DNA from: Tsukamurella sp. TY48
GTDB taxonomy: Bacteria; Actinomycetota; Actinomycetes; Mycobacteriales; Mycobacteriaceae
DNA length: 64,000 bases
Reading direction: 5' to 3'
NCBI RefSeq assembly: GCF_019656655.1
Contig: NZ_BPMV01000002.1
Span: forward strand, 806,001-870,000
Shown here: positions 51,943 through 61,468 of the stretch, piece after piece
Layout of the letters: each line of letters opens with the position of its first letter
How positions within the stretch are numbered: position 1 is the first letter of the stretch
The notes under the pieces: generated by a model
Told to the model about the DNA's origin: nothing
Databases searched by the model: none
What the model saw: only the letters and a program-made list of their open reading frames with translations
Program-made: the position numbers and the translations under genes

Positions 51943-53451
51943 TCAGACATCCTTTCCGGTACGGGAGGTGACGACTTGGCGGGCCTTGAGCAGGAGCACC
52001 AGGAGCAACAAGCTGTAGAGGCCGACCGAGATGGGCGAGGACACGAACACCGAGTAGTTCCCGTTCGACGAGAGCAGAGCATCACGGGCGCTGGTCTCGG
52101 CGAGCGGCCCGAGCACCATGCCGATCAGCAGGGGCGCGATCGGCACGTCGTAGCGCTTGAAGGTGAAGGCCAACAGCCCGATACCGAGGAACATCACCAG
52201 ATCGAAGGTCGTCGGCGAGGTCGCATAGATCCCGAGTCCGCAGAAGACGATGATGCTGCCGTACAAGTAGGGCGCGGGAATCAGCAGCAGCTTCGCCCAT
52301 AGCTGGGCGAACGGCAGATTGATGATCAACAGCACGACCATGGCGATGAAGAAGCTCGCGAGAAGCGCCCACACCAGGTCCGGCGAATTGTCGAACAGCA
52401 ACGGCCCGGGCTGAAGCCCGTACTGCCGGAAGGCTGCGAGCATGATGGCGGCGGTCGCGGAGACCGGCAGGCCCAGTGAGAGGAGCGCCCCCATCGCCAT
52501 GCCTGTTGTCGAGTTTCCCGCGGCCTCCGGCGCTGCGAGCCCTCGGGGTGCCCCCTTTCCGAACATCGGGACCTTCCGTCGCCTGTCCAGACGGCGCTCC
52601 ATGTCGTAGGCCAGGAAGGTCGGGACCTCCGATCCGCCCACGGGAATGACACCGAAGGGCAGCCCGATGGCGGTGCCGCGGCCCCACGCGGGCATCGCCT
52701 CCTTGAACTCGGAGCGGGAGAGCCACGCACGCCCGGCCTTGGCGCCCAGCGCCTTCGGAGCGGGATCGCGGCGGAATCGTCCTGCCACGATGATGATCTC
52801 ACCGAGCGCCAGCATGCCGACGGCGACGATGACCAGCGAAATCCCGTCGAACAGGTTCGCGGAGCCGAACGTGAATCGCTCGGTCCCGGAGATCTGATCT
52901 ATCCCGACAGTGGCCAGCATCAGCCCCATCACCAGGGATGCGAGTCCCTTGATCACGGATTCGGAAACGACCGAGGAGATCGCACCGAAGGCGAGCAGGG
53001 CGAGGGCGAAATACTCGGCTGGACCGAACTTCGTCGAGACATCCGCCATGAACGGGGCGAGAAGGACCACCAGGAAGGATGCGACCATGCCGCCGATGAA
53101 GGCACCGATCGCAGCGATCGCGAGCGCTTGCGGTGCTCTTCCCGTTTTCGCCATCTGATGACCTTCGAAGGTCGAGGCGATCGCCGAGGCCTGACCGGGA
53201 GTATTCATCAGGATGGCCATCGTCGAATCTCCGAAGAGGCCGCCGAAGTAGATGCCGGAGAACAGGATGAAGGCCGCGGTGGGATTGAGCGCGAAGGTCA
53301 TCGGCAGAAGAAGCGCGACAGCCATTGACGAACCCAGGCCCGGCAGAACGCCCACGGCGGTCCCGATCAGGCAGCCGATGACGACCCACATGAGGTTCGC
53401 AGGCGACAGGGCACCCGCGAATCCGTCGAGTAGCAGTCCGAATTGATCCAT
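51943..53451 (-). CDS. tctA: Tripartite tricarboxylate transporter, large membrane subunit TctA
   Basis: Large permease of a TTT importer (citrate, tricarboxylates or other organic acids). In 502 residues about eleven or twelve helices, with the TctA blocks GVLPGLGSSMAVALLLP, FGGLFGDSTMAILMNTPGQ and GVIPVGGSEVPTFLAY. ATG at 53451, three bases after tctB. A longer frame to 53688 is antisense-like extension and rejected. Substrate depends on the TctC protein and is not predictable here. Confidence 0.94.
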   Translation of the reverse strand: MDQFGLLLDGFAGALSPANLMWVVIGCLIGTAVGVLPGLGSSMAVALLLPMTFALNPTAAFILFSGIYFGGLFGDSTMAILMNTPGQASAIASTFEGHQMAKTGRAPQALAIAAIGAFIGGMVASFLVVLLAPFMADVSTKFGPAEYFALALLAFGAISSVVSESVIKGLASLVMGLMLATVGIDQISGTERFTFGSANLFDGISLVIVAVGMLALGEIIIVAGRFRRDPAPKALGAKAGRAWLSRSEFKEAMPAWGRGTAIGLPFGVIPVGGSEVPTFLAYDMERRLDRRRKVPMFGKGAPRGLAAPEAAGNSTTGMAMGALLSLGLPVSATAAIMLAAFRQYGLQPGPLLFDNSPDLVWALLASFFIAMVVLLIINLPFAQLWAKLLLIPAPYLYGSIIVFCGLGIYATSPTTFDLVMFLGIGLLAFTFKRYDVPIAPLLIGMVLGPLAETSARDALLSSNGNYSVFVSSPISVGLYSLLLLVLLLKARQVVTSRTGKDV

Positions 53452-53453
53452 GT

Positions 53454-53966
53454 CTACAGGCCCCCCAAGATCCCGGACGGAAGCGGGACATCCAACAGGA
53501 CGCCGAAGATGAGGAAGACCAGACTGGAGAGCAGCAGGGCGGCAGAGACGTCGACCAAGGGTCGCTTGCTGTCGAACGCTCTCGTCACGCACCAGAAGAG
53601 CAAGGCAGCCGCGAGAATCCAGCCGAGGATCTCGAGCAGGACCGCGAAGGCCAGCAGCCCACCGATGAGCCAGCCCGCAGCAGCCCAATCGGTGTACGTC
53701 CGGAACTTCTTCTCGGCCCGCGCGAGCTCATCGGGATGACGGATGAAGCTCACCGCGAGAGCCGCGGCGAGCGCATACCCCGCGAGTGCGAGCAGCCACG
53801 GGAAGAAGGTCGGTCCGGGCTTATCCTTGGCCTGGACGTCCATGGTGAGAATGCCGATAACGACGAGTGTGCTCGCAGCGGCGAGGATCGCCGGCACGAC
53901 GAGCGCGGAACGTCCGCTCGGGGTGCGCGCCGTCGCAAGGCTCGCCCCTTCGTCCTCCATGGTCAT
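53454..53966 (-). CDS. tctB: Tripartite tricarboxylate transporter, small membrane subunit TctB
   Basis: A 170-residue membrane protein with four hydrophobic segments: SALVVPAILAAASTLVVIGIL, FFPWLLALAGYALAAALAV, WLIGGLLAFAVLLEILGWILAAALLF and AALLLSSLVFLIFGVLL. This matches the size and topology of TctB. Start ATG at 53966 overlaps the tctC stop as ATGA. Confidence 0.9.
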   Translation of the reverse strand: MTMEDEGASLATARTPSGRSALVVPAILAAASTLVVIGILTMDVQAKDKPGPTFFPWLLALAGYALAAALAVSFIRHPDELARAEKKFRTYTDWAAAGWLIGGLLAFAVLLEILGWILAAALLFWCVTRAFDSKRPLVDVSAALLLSSLVFLIFGVLLDVPLPSGILGGL

Positions 53967-54988
53967 TTGCCCAGCTCCTCGTACAGTCCGGCGACGACGC
54001 GATCCTCGTCGGCGATGAAGGTCGCGAGTTCGGGCCCGTCGAGCCAGGACCGCGTCCACTTGTTCCTGCGCTCGGCCTCCGCCCAGTCCTCCGTCCGCAA
54101 GACCTCGGCGAAGACGTCCCGAATGTTCTTGACATCGTTGGAGGAGATCCCCGGTGGCGCGAAGATCGCACGCCAGTTCGCCAGCGTGACTTCGTATCCC
54201 AATTGGCGGAGCGTCGGAAGATCGACCCCGCTGATCGGATCCTTGGCTGCCATCGCGAGCCCGCGCAGTCGCCCTGTTTGAATCTGGTCCACCAGGTCGG
54301 CGTAGCCGGAGAACGCAGCCTTGGCGGTACCGGTCACCAGCGCCTGTGCCACCTCACCGCCGCCGGCCTTCGGTATGTACGTCGTAGCCTTCGGCGAAAT
54401 TCCTGCGGCCCTGGCAAACTGGGCCATGACCAGCTGGTCGAAACTTCCGCCGCCGGTGAACGGGAGCGATTGCGGGTTACTCTTCCACGCTGCAACCAGG
54501 TCGTCGACGGTCTTGTACGGGGAGTTCGCGGGCACCACGAGCACGTCGTATTCTTCGAAGATCCGCGCGATCGGGGTGACATCGGAAACCTTCACCGCCG
54601 ATTTGGTCTGCTGGACGCCGGCTACGAGTCCGGTACCGCCGACCATCGCGACATCAGCGCGCCCCGGCATGGAGTGGAGCCGAGACAGCCCGATCGTCCC
54701 TGCGGCTCCCGGAACGTTGATCACTTGAATGTTCGTGGCGATCTTATCTTTTCGCATGATCGCCTGCGATTCGCGCATGACGAGGTCCCAACCGCCGCCG
54801 GCGCCCGCGGGAGCGATGAGCGTTGCTTTGTTGCGAATGTCAGCGGTAAGGCCACCTCGTTGAAAGGAGTAGTAGACGGCCGCGGAGACCACGACGACCA
54901 CGACGAGCAGGTAGACCGCCCAGGCAAACGCCTTTCGCTGTCCTGGTGGACCTTTCGAGCGCCCCGACTCGTCCACAGCCTCCGCCAC
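53963..54988 (-). CDS. tctC: Tripartite tricarboxylate transporter, substrate-binding protein TctC
   Basis: Binding protein of the TTT importer, 341 residues. After an N-terminal membrane anchor (AFAWAVYLLVVVVVVSAAVYYSF) comes the BUG/TctC domain: ATLIAPAGAGGGWDLVMR, VINVPGAAGTIGL, DLVAAWKSNP and GGGSFDQLVMAQFARAAG. The anchor replaces the usual cleavable signal or lipobox. The GTG at 54988 has GAGGAGG nine bases upstream; a GTG at 55009 has no such site. First gene of tctC-tctB-tctA-usp. Confidence 0.9.
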   Translation of the reverse strand: MAEAVDESGRSKGPPGQRKAFAWAVYLLVVVVVVSAAVYYSFQRGGLTADIRNKATLIAPAGAGGGWDLVMRESQAIMRKDKIATNIQVINVPGAAGTIGLSRLHSMPGRADVAMVGGTGLVAGVQQTKSAVKVSDVTPIARIFEEYDVLVVPANSPYKTVDDLVAAWKSNPQSLPFTGGGSFDQLVMAQFARAAGISPKATTYIPKAGGGEVAQALVTGTAKAAFSGYADLVDQIQTGRLRGLAMAAKDPISGVDLPTLRQLGYEVTLANWRAIFAPPGISSNDVKNIRDVFAEVLRTEDWAEAERRNKWTRSWLDGPELATFIADEDRVVAGLYEELGK

Positions 54989-55114
54989 GATCTCGCCCTC
55001 CTCGACCACATGATGAGAACACCCGATGAGGACGCCAGCTTAACGCCGAGTTAACGCGATCCGAGGCGAATGCAAAACTTCAACAAATAGCAAGGTTTGC
55101 GAATCTCAAGTTGT

Positions 55115-55130
55115 TGCGACAATTGTTGCA
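55115..55130. promoter_or_regulatory. Candidate operator upstream of the tctCBA operon
   Basis: TGCGACAATTGTTGCA, a 16-base palindrome with one mismatched pair, about 127 bases before tctC, overlapping a direct repeat of TTGTTGC (55111-55117 and 55123-55129). The surrounding 55050-55130 is clearly AT-rich compared with its neighbours, as expected for a promoter. Binding protein unknown; none is encoded next to it. Confidence 0.45.
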
Positions 55131-55235
55131 CCGCAGCCGGTTCGGACAGTGGTCGTCGCCCGGCACAACGTGCTGATGAGGGTGCGGAATCATCCGGAGC
55201 ACCGAGTGCACGGCGACGCGGTCGAGATCCTCTGA

Positions 55236-55808
55236 TCAGACGAGGGAGAACCTCATCAGGACGCGGGTGAAGCCGTTCAGCACCGAGGTGGTATCGGTGA
55301 CGTACTCGAATCCGGCGCGCTCGAACAGCGCTCGCGTTCCGACGTACGCCATCGTGAGGTCGACCTTCGCGCCGCGGTTGTCCACGGGATAGGCCTCGAC
55401 CACCCGTGCCCCGTTGTCCCGGGCGAAGGCGAGCGCACCGTCGACCAGGTGGTGGCTGATGCCCTGCTTGCGGTGACCGGGGCGCACTCGGATGCACCAC
55501 AGGGACCACGGGTCGAGGTCGTCGACGTGCGGGATCTTCCGGTTGGTGGCGAAGCTGGTGTCCGAGCGCGGGTGGATCGCCGCCCAGCCCACCGGCTCCT
55601 CGCCGTCGTACGCGAGCACGCCGGGCGGCGGGGTCTCGGCGCACAGGCCGCGCACCCGGTCGGCGCGGGCGGGGCCGCGCAGCTCCTGGTTCTCCTTGGA
55701 GCCGATGCGGTAGCTCAGGCAGAAGCACACGTTCGAGGTGTCCTTCTTCGGACCGACCACCGCCCGGACATCGTCGAAGACGGTGGCCGGGCGGACGTCG
55801 ATGGGCAT
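55236..55808 (-). CDS. GNAT family acetyltransferase
   Basis: A 190-residue N-acetyltransferase. The acetyl-CoA loop lies in IRVRPGHRKQGISHHLVDGALAFA (R-x-x-Q-x-x form with G), and the late YVGTRALFERAGFEYV is the usual GNAT end. The N-terminal part contains cysteines in NVCFCLSYRIG that many members of this subgroup share. Ten bases after gnd on the same strand, hence probably co-transcribed. Acceptor unknown. Confidence 0.9.
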   Translation of the reverse strand: MPIDVRPATVFDDVRAVVGPKKDTSNVCFCLSYRIGSKENQELRGPARADRVRGLCAETPPPGVLAYDGEEPVGWAAIHPRSDTSFATNRKIPHVDDLDPWSLWCIRVRPGHRKQGISHHLVDGALAFARDNGARVVEAYPVDNRGAKVDLTMAYVGTRALFERAGFEYVTDTTSVLNGFTRVLMRFSLV

Positions 55809-55817
55809 CGGTGCGCC

Positions 55818-57260
55818 CTAGTCGGTCTGGACCTCGCTGCGGTCGCCGGACCACAGGGTGTGGAAGGTGCCGGCCTTGTCGACGCGCTTGTAGGTGTGCG
55901 CGCCGAAGAAGTCGCGCTGGCCCTGCACCAGGGCGGCGGGCAGCCGGTCCACGTTGAGCGAGTCGAAGTAGCTCAACGCGGTGGCGAAGCCGGGGACGGG
56001 CACGCCCGCCTGGGTCGCGGTGATCACCACGCGGCGCCACGCGGCCTCGCCGTCGCGGATGGCCTGCGCGAAGTACGGTGCTTCGAGAAGCGTGGCGAGG
56101 TCGGGGTTCTCGGCGTAGGCGTCGGCGAGCACGTTGAGGAACTGGGCGCGGATGATGCAGCCGCCGCGCCAGATCTTGGCGACGGCACCCTTATCGATGT
56201 TCCAGTCGTACTTCTCGGCGCCGGCGATGATCGCGTCGAAGCCCTGGGCGTAGGCCACGATCTTCGAGGCGTAGAGCGCCTTGGCCACGTCGTCGACGAA
56301 GGAGTCGTCGACCGCCGGGGCTTCGGGACGGGCGATGCCGAGCGCACGGACCGCGTCACGCTGGCCCCGCTTGGAGGAGACGGCGCGGCCGAACACGGCC
56401 TCGGCGACTCCGCCCACGGGCACGCCCAGGTCGAGGGCGGTCTGCACGGTCCAGACGCCGGTGCCCTTGCTGCCGGCCTGGTCGACGACGATATCGACGA
56501 AGGGCTTGCCGGTCTCGGCGTCGACATGCTTGAGGATCTCGGTGGTGATCTCGATGAGGTAGCTGTTGAGCGGCCCCTCGTTCCACTTCTTGAAGATGTC
56601 CGAGATGGCGGAGGGCGAGTGGCCGGCCACGTTGCGCAGCAGGTCGTAGGCCTCGCCGATGAGCTCCATATCGGCGTACTCGATGCCGTTGTGGATCATC
56701 TTGACGAAGTGCCCGGCGCCGTCGGTGCCGACGTGCGTCACGCAGGCCTCGCCCTCGGCGACGGCGGCGATCGAGGCGAGGATCGGGCCCAGGGTCTCGT
56801 ACGACTGGGCCGTGCCGCCGGGCATGATCGACGGTCCCTTGAGCGCACCCTCCTCGCCACCGGAGATGCCGGCGCCCACGAAGTGGATGCCGGTCGGCGA
56901 GATACGCGCCTCGCGGGCGATGGTGTCATGGAAGTTGGCGTTGCCACCGTCGACGATGATGTCGCCCGGCTCGAACCGCTCGGCCAGCTGGTCGATCACG
57001 GCATCGGTGCCGGCACCCGCCTGCACCATGATGATCGCGGTGCGGGGCTTGGCGAGGCTGGCGACGAAATCGTCGATCGACTCGCTGGCGACGAAGTTCG
57101 CCTCGGGATGGTTGGCGGTCACCTCACGCGTCTTCTCCGGCGACCGGTTGTAAATGGCCACGGTGTTGCCCTCTCGGGAGGCCAGGTTGCGGGCCAGGTT
57201 CGAGCCCATCACCGCCATCCCCACCACACCGATGTTCGCCTGGGCGTCGTTGCTGGTCAT
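55818..57260 (-). CDS. gndA: 6-phosphogluconate dehydrogenase, decarboxylating
   Basis: Oxidises 6-phosphogluconate to ribulose 5-phosphate with NADPH formation, in the pentose phosphate pathway. The 480 residues are the long (homodimeric) form. Seen are the cofactor motif GVVGMAVMGSNLARNLASR, with NRS after the second strand indicating NADP, the signature VDGGNANFHDT, active-site Lys in HFVKMIHNGIEY and the C-terminal YKRVDKAGTFHTLW. In some relatives this gene supplies ribulose 5-phosphate, the RibB substrate, but no direct link is implied. Confidence 0.96.
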   Translation of the reverse strand: MTSNDAQANIGVVGMAVMGSNLARNLASREGNTVAIYNRSPEKTREVTANHPEANFVASESIDDFVASLAKPRTAIIMVQAGAGTDAVIDQLAERFEPGDIIVDGGNANFHDTIAREARISPTGIHFVGAGISGGEEGALKGPSIMPGGTAQSYETLGPILASIAAVAEGEACVTHVGTDGAGHFVKMIHNGIEYADMELIGEAYDLLRNVAGHSPSAISDIFKKWNEGPLNSYLIEITTEILKHVDAETGKPFVDIVVDQAGSKGTGVWTVQTALDLGVPVGGVAEAVFGRAVSSKRGQRDAVRALGIARPEAPAVDDSFVDDVAKALYASKIVAYAQGFDAIIAGAEKYDWNIDKGAVAKIWRGGCIIRAQFLNVLADAYAENPDLATLLEAPYFAQAIRDGEAAWRRVVITATQAGVPVPGFATALSYFDSLNVDRLPAALVQGQRDFFGAHTYKRVDKAGTFHTLWSGDRSEVQTD

Positions 57261-57309
57261 AACTGGTTCGTACCCTCTCGTCGTGGCCCGTCGCCGTTCC
57301 GCTCCTACG

Positions 57310-57381
57310 CTACTCCGGGGCCATCACGGTGAGCACCGGTACGGGTGCGTCGAGCAGGACGCGCTGCACGGCGCTTCCCAC
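57310..57381 (-). pseudogene. UspA fragment (C-terminal remnant)
   Basis: On the minus strand 23 codons encode the end of a UspA protein (VGSAVQRVLLDAPVPVLTVMAP-like, here in two parts VGSAVQRVLLD and APVPVLTVMAPE) followed by TAG. Two codons upstream an in-frame TGA interrupts it and no UspA sequence is seen beyond. It resembles, but is not identical to, the intact UspA gene at 51578. A deletion or a recombination that joined foreign DNA would explain it. Confidence 0.65.
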
Positions 57382-57547
57382 CCCTCAAGGGACTGACCAC
57401 CTTGGTGATCGGGCTATCGGTGGCCCTCGTCGGCACCGAGCACGAGCTAGAGCCGCGTACAACAAGCTCCAGATGCGGCGCAGTGCCGACGTCTCAAGAT
57501 TCCGCTCTCACGTCACGGCACCGGTTACGCGCCCTAGGGTGGGAACT

Positions 57548-57796
57548 ATGGCTCGCATCCGTGCTCTGGAACCTGGCTCCCAAACTGTTCGCCGGCACCC
57601 TACCGAGGTCGATTGCTACTACTCCGTGGTTACCGACGGCAACGGTGACCTCTTACATCTCTCCACATTTGGCTCTGACGATCGTCAGTCAGATCCGAAG
57701 AGCAGCCAGTCAATCCAACTCGACGAGGCTGCTGCTGGCCAACTGCTCGACATTATTGTTAAGGCATTTCCGACGTTGTCCCAGCGCCTGTACTAG
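57548..57796 (+). CDS. Small orphan protein of 82 residues in lower-GC DNA
   Basis: Starts MARIRALEP and carries blocks PTEVDCYYSVV, LLHLSTFGSDDR, PKSSQSIQLDE and LLDIIVKAFP. I recall very similar short proteins scattered through actinobacteria and often misnamed in databases; no function is established. The gene and its leader (57440-57790) are noticeably richer in A and T than the flanking gndA and smc genes, suggesting recent transfer. Convergent with smc, five bases away. No ribosome binding site of note. ATG at 57548. Confidence 0.75.
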   Translation: MARIRALEPGSQTVRRHPTEVDCYYSVVTDGNGDLLHLSTFGSDDRQSDPKSSQSIQLDEAAAGQLLDIIVKAFPTLSQRLY

Positions 57797-57801
57797 CTGG
57801 A

Positions 57802-60800
57802 TCAGACCGGCAGCGCGCCGAGGTCCTGCCCACGGATCCGCTGGGAGATGACCTGCGTGATGCCGTCACCCCGCATAGATACACCATACAGCGCGTCGGC
57901 AACTTCCATCGTCGGCTTCTGGTGCGTGATCACGATCAACTGGGACTTGTCCCGCAGCTGCTCGAACAACGAGATCAAGCGCCGCAGGTTGGTGTCGTCC
58001 AGAGCCGCCTCGACCTCGTCCATCACGTAGAAGGGTGAGGGCCGGGCACGGAAGATGGCCACCAGCATGGCGATGGCGGTGAGAGACTTCTCGCCACCGG
58101 ACAGCAGCGAGAGCCGCTTCACCTTCTTGCCCGGCGGGCGGGCTTCGACGTCGATGCCGGTGGTGAGCATGTCGGAAGGATCGGTGAGGATCAGCTTGCC
58201 CTCGCCACCGGGGAACAGCGTCGCGAACACCTCCACGAACTCGCGCTCCACGTCCACCCAGGCCTCGGTGAACACCTGCAGGATCTTGGCGTCCACCTCG
58301 TCGACCACGCTCAGCAGATCCTGCCGGGCTGATTTCACGTCTTCCAGCTGGGTGGACAGGAAGTTGTAGCGTTCCTCCAGCGCCGCGAACTCCTCCAGCG
58401 CCAGCGGATTCACCTTGCCCAGCGTGGCGAGGTCCTTCTCGGCCAACTTCAGCCGGCGCTCCTGAGCGGCGCGCTCGAAGGGCATGCCCACCGGCCGGAC
58501 CACCTGCTCGCCCCGCTCCCGGGCCGCCTCGTACTCGTCGAGCTCCAGCTGCGACGGAGGCAGCGGCACATCGGGTCCGTACTCGGCCACGAGATCGTCG
58601 GGGGCCATACCGAACGAGGTGAGCACCTGCTCCTCGAGTTGCTCGATCCGCAGCGCCGCCTGCGCCCGCGCCACCTCATCGCGGTGCACGGCATCGGTCA
58701 ACTGGGTCAGCCGGGCCGACAGCGCCGTCGACTCCTGCCGCGCCACATCCAGGGCACCCGCTCGCTGCGCGCGCGTCGCCTCCAGCGAATCCCGGTGCGC
58801 GGCAGCCCGCGTCACCGCGCGCCCCAGGCGATCCGCCACCAGCGCGGCGCCTTCCGCACACGCCGACGCCACTGCGGCGGCCTGCATGCGCACAGCCGCG
58901 GCGCGCTCCATCCGCTCCCTGTTCGCGCGCTCCGCGGCGGCCGCACGGCGCAACCCCTCGGCCTTGCCCCGCACGCCCACGGCGCGCTCCTCGGCGCTGC
59001 GCTTGGCGAGCCGAGCCTCCATCTCCACGCTGCGTGCCGAGGCCAACGCCGCCGCGGCGGCGTCCCGCTCGTCGGTTCCCACCGACACCGAATCCTCGGG
59101 AAGCTCCTCCGCCAGCCGCAGCCGCTCCTCGTGCTCGACGAGCGCCGCCTGCGTCTCGTCCCGCGACGATTCGATCCGATCCCGCTGCGCCACCAGGCGT
59201 TCGGCCTCGTCACGCGCGCTCCGGGCGGCCTGCCCCAGCCGTGCCAACTGCTCGTAGATCGCGCCGAGTTGCGCATCCGACTCGTGCAGAGCCGCGAGCG
59301 CCGCCTCGGTCACCTCACGCCGCGCGGCCAGATCCTCGGTCGCACCGGCCAGCGCCGCAGTCACGGACTCCACCGATCGCCGGGTCTCCCCCAGCGACGA
59401 TTCCGCCGCATCGATCGCCTTCTGCACCTCCAGCGTGGACTGCCGGGCGGCGGAACCACCGGTGAGCACGCCGTGGGCGATCACGTCACCGTCGGTGGTC
59501 ACGGCCCGCAGCTCCGGCCGCGCCTCCACCACGGACACCGCGGAGGCGACCGAGTCGACCAGTACCACCGAGGCCAGCGCGGATGCCACCACACCGTCCA
59601 ACGCCGACGGGGCGGTCACGCACTCGCTCGCCCACACGGCACCGTCGGTCAGCGAACCCGCCGGGGACGACGGGGCGGCGAGCCCCTCGACCACGAGCGC
59701 GGCGCGGCCCCCGTCGGCCTCGCGCAGTCGGGCCAGCGCGGCGGACGCCACGGCCACCGACGGTGCGGCGACCGCCTCGGCGATCGGGCCCAGCGCCGCG
59801 GCGATGGCCTTCTCGTATCCGGGGCGGATCTGCAGCCGCTCGGCGACGGCCGCGGTGATCCCGTCCACGTGCTCGACGACCCAGGCGGCACCGTCGCCCC
59901 GGTCCAGGTTCAGGGTGAGCGCCTCGATCCGGGCAGCCAGCGAGGCCACCTTCTGTTCGGCGGCGCGCTCGGCGGCCTGCAACTCCTCGACGCGGGCCTG
60001 CGCCGCGACCAACGCGGCCGAGCTGCGTTCGTGATGCTCGTCCAGGCCGGCCTCGTTGGCGTCCAGCTCGGCGATCTGCCCCTGGACCTGTTCGAACTCG
60101 GTCTCCGCGGCCTCGGCGCGCTCCACGGCCTCGGCGATGGCCGCGGTGAGGCGTCCGGCCTCGGCGTCGACGGATTCGGCGCGGGTGCGCAGGGTCTCGA
60201 CCTGCCCCGCCAGGCGGGCGAGCCCTTCCCGACGGTCCGCGACCGCCGCAACGGCGGCCATGTGCGCGGTCTCCGCGGCGCGGGCGGCCTCCTCGCGCTC
60301 GGCCAGCTCCTCGGCGGCGCCCTCCAGGATCATGGCGGCCTCTTCGAGGGCCTCCATGAGCTCGGCCTCTTCCTCGGCCACGCGCTCGGCCTCGGCGTCC
60401 AGCTCATCGGGATCGCGGCCGGGGGCGTGCTGCACGGGCTCGGACAGCAGCCGGGCCCGCTCGGAGGCGATGCGTCCCGTCGACGAGACCCGTTCGGCCA
60501 GCGCCGACAGCGAGAACCAGCCCTCGCCGGCAGCCTTCACGGCCGGATCGAGCGCGGCCACGGCCTCGGAGTGCGAGGCGACCAGCGCGCTGATCTCCTC
60601 CAACTGCGCCGCGACGATGTTCTGCTCCTCGCGCACCGCGGCCTCGTTGCCGCTCTGATCGGCGAGCTCGGCGCGGCGCCGGACGAGATCGTCCGCGGCG
60701 ATCCGCAGCCGGGCGTCGCGCAGGTCGGCCTGGATCGTCTGGGCCCGTCGTGCCACCTCGGCCTGCCGTCCCAGCGGCTTGAGCTGGCGCCGCAGCTCCG

Positions 60801-61386
60801 TGGTCAGGTCGGTGAGCCGCGCCAGGTTGGCCTGCATCGAGTCGAGCTTGCGGACCGCCTTCTCCTTGCGGCGGCGGTGCTTGAGCACGCCGGCCGCCTC
60901 CTCGATGAAGGCGCGACGCTCCTCGGGCTTGGATTCGAGGATGGCCGCCAGCTGCCCCTGCCCGACGATCACGTGCATCTCGCGGCCGATACCGCTATCG
61001 GAGAGCAGCTCTTGGACGTCCATGAGCCGGCACTTGGTGCCGTTGATCTCGTACTCGCCGGCGCCGTCGCGGAACATGCGCCGCGTGATGGAGACCTCGG
61101 AGTAGTCGATGGGCAGCGCGCCGTCGGAGTTGTCGATGGTCAGCGTGACCTCGGCGCGGCCCAGCGGCGCGCGGCCGGAGGTGCCGGCGAAGATGACGTC
61201 CTCCATCTTGCCGCCGCGCAGGCCCTTGGCGCCCTGCTCGCCCATCACCCAGCGCAGGGCGTCGAGGATGTTCGATTTGCCCGATCCGTTGGGACCGACG
61301 ACGCAGGTGATGCCCGGTTCGAGGCGCAGCGTGGTCGCCGAAGCGAAGGACTTGAAGCCCTTCAGCGTGAGCGACTTGAGATACAC
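57802..61386 (-). CDS. smc: Chromosome segregation protein SMC
   Basis: Condensin ATPase that organises the chromosome with ScpA and ScpB. The 1,194 residues are full length. The N-terminal Walker A reads GPNGSGKSN (31-39), followed by long coiled coils and a hinge region around residues 500-660 ([17 protein letters not shown] to HGVLTGGSA). Second coiled coil and C-terminal head follow, with signature [16 protein letters not shown] and Walker [15 protein letters not shown]. In M. tuberculosis the neighbouring upstream gene is acylphosphatase; here it is absent. Confidence 0.97.
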   Translation of the reverse strand: MYLKSLTLKGFKSFASATTLRLEPGITCVVGPNGSGKSNILDALRWVMGEQGAKGLRGGKMEDVIFAGTSGRAPLGRAEVTLTIDNSDGALPIDYSEVSITRRMFRDGAGEYEINGTKCRLMDVQELLSDSGIGREMHVIVGQGQLAAILESKPEERRAFIEEAAGVLKHRRRKEKAVRKLDSMQANLARLTDLTTELRRQLKPLGRQAEVARRAQTIQADLRDARLRIAADDLVRRRAELADQSGNEAAVREEQNIVAAQLEEISALVASHSEAVAALDPAVKAAGEGWFSLSALAERVSSTGRIASERARLLSEPVQHAPGRDPDELDAEAERVAEEEAELMEALEEAAMILEGAAEELAEREEAARAAETAHMAAVAAVADRREGLARLAGQVETLRTRAESVDAEAGRLTAAIAEAVERAEAAETEFEQVQGQIAELDANEAGLDEHHERSSAALVAAQARVEELQAAERAAEQKVASLAARIEALTLNLDRGDGAAWVVEHVDGITAAVAERLQIRPGYEKAIAAALGPIAEAVAAPSVAVASAALARLREADGGRAALVVEGLAAPSSPAGSLTDGAVWASECVTAPSALDGVVASALASVVLVDSVASAVSVVEARPELRAVTTDGDVIAHGVLTGGSAARQSTLEVQKAIDAAESSLGETRRSVESVTAALAGATEDLAARREVTEAALAALHESDAQLGAIYEQLARLGQAARSARDEAERLVAQRDRIESSRDETQAALVEHEERLRLAEELPEDSVSVGTDERDAAAAALASARSVEMEARLAKRSAEERAVGVRGKAEGLRRAAAAERANRERMERAAAVRMQAAAVASACAEGAALVADRLGRAVTRAAAHRDSLEATRAQRAGALDVARQESTALSARLTQLTDAVHRDEVARAQAALRIEQLEEQVLTSFGMAPDDLVAEYGPDVPLPPSQLELDEYEAARERGEQVVRPVGMPFERAAQERRLKLAEKDLATLGKVNPLALEEFAALEERYNFLSTQLEDVKSARQDLLSVVDEVDAKILQVFTEAWVDVEREFVEVFATLFPGGEGKLILTDPSDMLTTGIDVEARPPGKKVKRLSLLSGGEKSLTAIAMLVAIFRARPSPFYVMDEVEAALDDTNLRRLISLFEQLRDKSQLIVITHQKPTMEVADALYGVSMRGDGITQVISQRIRGQDLGALPV

Positions 61387-61468
61387 GATTGTCGAGAATA
61401 CCCGTGGTGTCGGATGCCGCGACCTCGCGGTATCGCTCGGCGCGCCTGGTCAGTGGGCGTAGCGGTGA

